Below, piece after piece: positions 63,214-64,000 of a stretch of DNA of 64,000 bases. Every line of letters begins with the position of its first letter. Position 1 is the stretch's first letter. The position numbers and the translations under genes are program-made. Source of the DNA: Stieleria neptunia (lineage in GTDB: Bacteria > Planctomycetota > Planctomycetia > Pirellulales > Pirellulaceae); the NCBI RefSeq assembly GCF_007754155.1, contig NZ_CP037423.1:3968001-4032000 (forward strand). Direction: 5' to 3'. Under the pieces are notes generated by a model. That model was not told the DNA's origin and made no database searches. It saw only the letters and a program-made list of their open reading frames with translations.

Positions 63214-64000
63214 ATGTTTTTTGCCAGTGACAATTGGGCCGGCGCGGCCGACGAAATCGCCGCGTCCCTGCAACGGCATTCGGGCGGTTTCTCTCCCGCC
63301 TACGGCGCCAGTGATCTCGACAAGCAATTGGAACAACGCTTCAACGAGTTGTTCGAGCGCGAAGTCGCGGTGTTTTTTGTCGGTACCGGAACCGCCGCCA
63401 ATTCGCTGGCGCTGTCGGCCGTCAATCGCCCCGGCGGGTTTGTGCTTTGCCATCGCGAGGCTCATTTGATCGAAGACGAATGTGGCGCGCCGGAATTCTT
63501 TACGTCCGGCGCCCGACTGGCACCGATCGATGGTTCGTTCGGGAAGATCGATCCAAACGCACTTCGTCGCGGTCTGCAACGCTTTGATCCGGAGTTCGTC
63601 CACCACGGTCAACCGATGGCGGTCAGTGTGACCCAGGCAACCGAAGTCGGGACCGTCTACACCAATCAAGAGATTGCGGGGCTCGCCGAACACACCCATG
63701 CGTTCGGGTTGCCGCTGCACATGGACGGTGCGCGCTTTGCCAACGCCATGGTGCGGTTGGGATCCACTCCGGCCGAGATGACTTGGAAAAGCGGTGTCGA
63801 TGTGCTTTCGTTTGGGGCGACGAAAAATGGTTGCTGGTGCGCCGAGGCATTGGTCTTTTTCGATCCGGCCCGGGCAAAACAGTTGCCGTTCATTCGCAAG
63901 CGCGCGGCCCAGTTGTTTTCCAAAACGCGATTCATCGCCGCCCAGTTCCACGCCTACCTGGATGATGACTTGTGGATCCGGTTGGCCACACACGCCAATG
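63214..64000 (+). CDS. Threonine aldolase-like PLP enzyme (partial, runs off window)
   Basis: At least 262 aa from ATG at 63214; the C-terminus is outside. Fold type I PLP features of the beta-eliminating lyase/low-specificity threonine aldolase family: MFFASDNWAGAADEIAASL, FVGTGTAANSLALSAV, CHREAHLIEDECGAPEFF, VSVTQATEVGTVY, HMDGARFANAMV with the PLP Asp, and SFGATKNGCWCAEALV with Schiff-base Lys204. It should cleave L-threonine or related beta-hydroxy amino acids to glycine and an aldehyde. It lies 36 bp after the disrupted peptidase gene. Confidence 0.9.
   Translation, partial: MFFASDNWAGAADEIAASLQRHSGGFSPAYGASDLDKQLEQRFNELFEREVAVFFVGTGTAANSLALSAVNRPGGFVLCHREAHLIEDECGAPEFFTSGARLAPIDGSFGKIDPNALRRGLQRFDPEFVHHGQPMAVSVTQATEVGTVYTNQEIAGLAEHTHAFGLPLHMDGARFANAMVRLGSTPAEMTWKSGVDVLSFGATKNGCWCAEALVFFDPARAKQLPFIRKRAAQLFSKTRFIAAQFHAYLDDDLWIRLATHAN

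Overview
The window is high-GC bacterial chromosome from a planctomycete, most likely a member of the Pirellulaceae (Rhodopirellula/Stieleria type). The signs are: an exported protein with the planctomycete-style N-terminal LEPLESRQLLAG motif; two very large Ser/Thr kinases with a membrane segment and an extracytoplasmic C-terminal sensor; a PEP-CTERM protein; a CGCE-repeat cysteine-rich exported protein; 16S rRNA genes with no 23S or 5S behind them; and many dispersed palindromic repeats in the spacers. Species cannot be fixed from this sequence alone.

Layout. 1-9.4 kb: a truncated secreted beta-propeller protein, a Ser/Thr kinase with a DNRLRE/CBM96-like tail, thrS, pdxJ, and a FlgI-like lipoprotein fused to HEAT-like repeats. 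10-16 kb: a ribbon-helix-helix protein, a large 7-bp tandem repeat, a MITE-like element with 9-bp direct repeats, an MFS transporter, and a translationally coupled oxidoreductase/cyclase/four-carbon acid sugar kinase operon. 16-23.5 kb: rsmE, a PQQ-type propeller protein, a sugar isomerase-like protein, a PEP-CTERM protein and polA.

23.8-30.7 kb is the most system-like region. An SPFH-GYF2 protein precedes six overlapping or abutting genes: S-adenosylmethionine decarboxylase, a DUF4178/zinc-ribbon membrane protein, a Gly-rich mini-protein, a DUF350 membrane protein, a membrane-anchored spermidine-synthase fusion, and a Tat-type lipoprotein flavin amine oxidase. It reads as membrane-associated polyamine chemistry. 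A SixA-like phosphatase and a membrane metallophosphoesterase follow.

32.6-38.6 kb: two direct copies of a complete 16S transcription unit (about 2,025 bp, three differences seen), identical from the presumed -35 box through the terminator, with one exported-protein gene between them. 39-48 kb: a divergent response regulator and giant propeller-PDZ-PAS histidine kinase, an SMP-30-like protein, nnrE, an FmdB zinc ribbon, zwf and bcp. 48-60.5 kb: an S9 peptidase with an embedded VHL-beta-like domain, an ABC ATPase plus HlyD adaptor with no permease, a second giant kinase, a 2-hydroxyacid dehydrogenase and a halogenase-like/radical SAM pair. 60.5-64 kb: a zinc-ribbon mini-protein, the CGCE protein with a strong terminator, an M90 metallopeptidase gene split by a palindromic element whose precise removal restores the frame, and a threonine-aldolase-like gene cut by the window edge.

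A second theme is the density of palindromic and tandem repeats. At least six dispersed families recur. Some are nested, one interrupts a gene, and three provide the stop codon of the gene they abut. All calls come from reading translated sequence and motifs; no database search was run.
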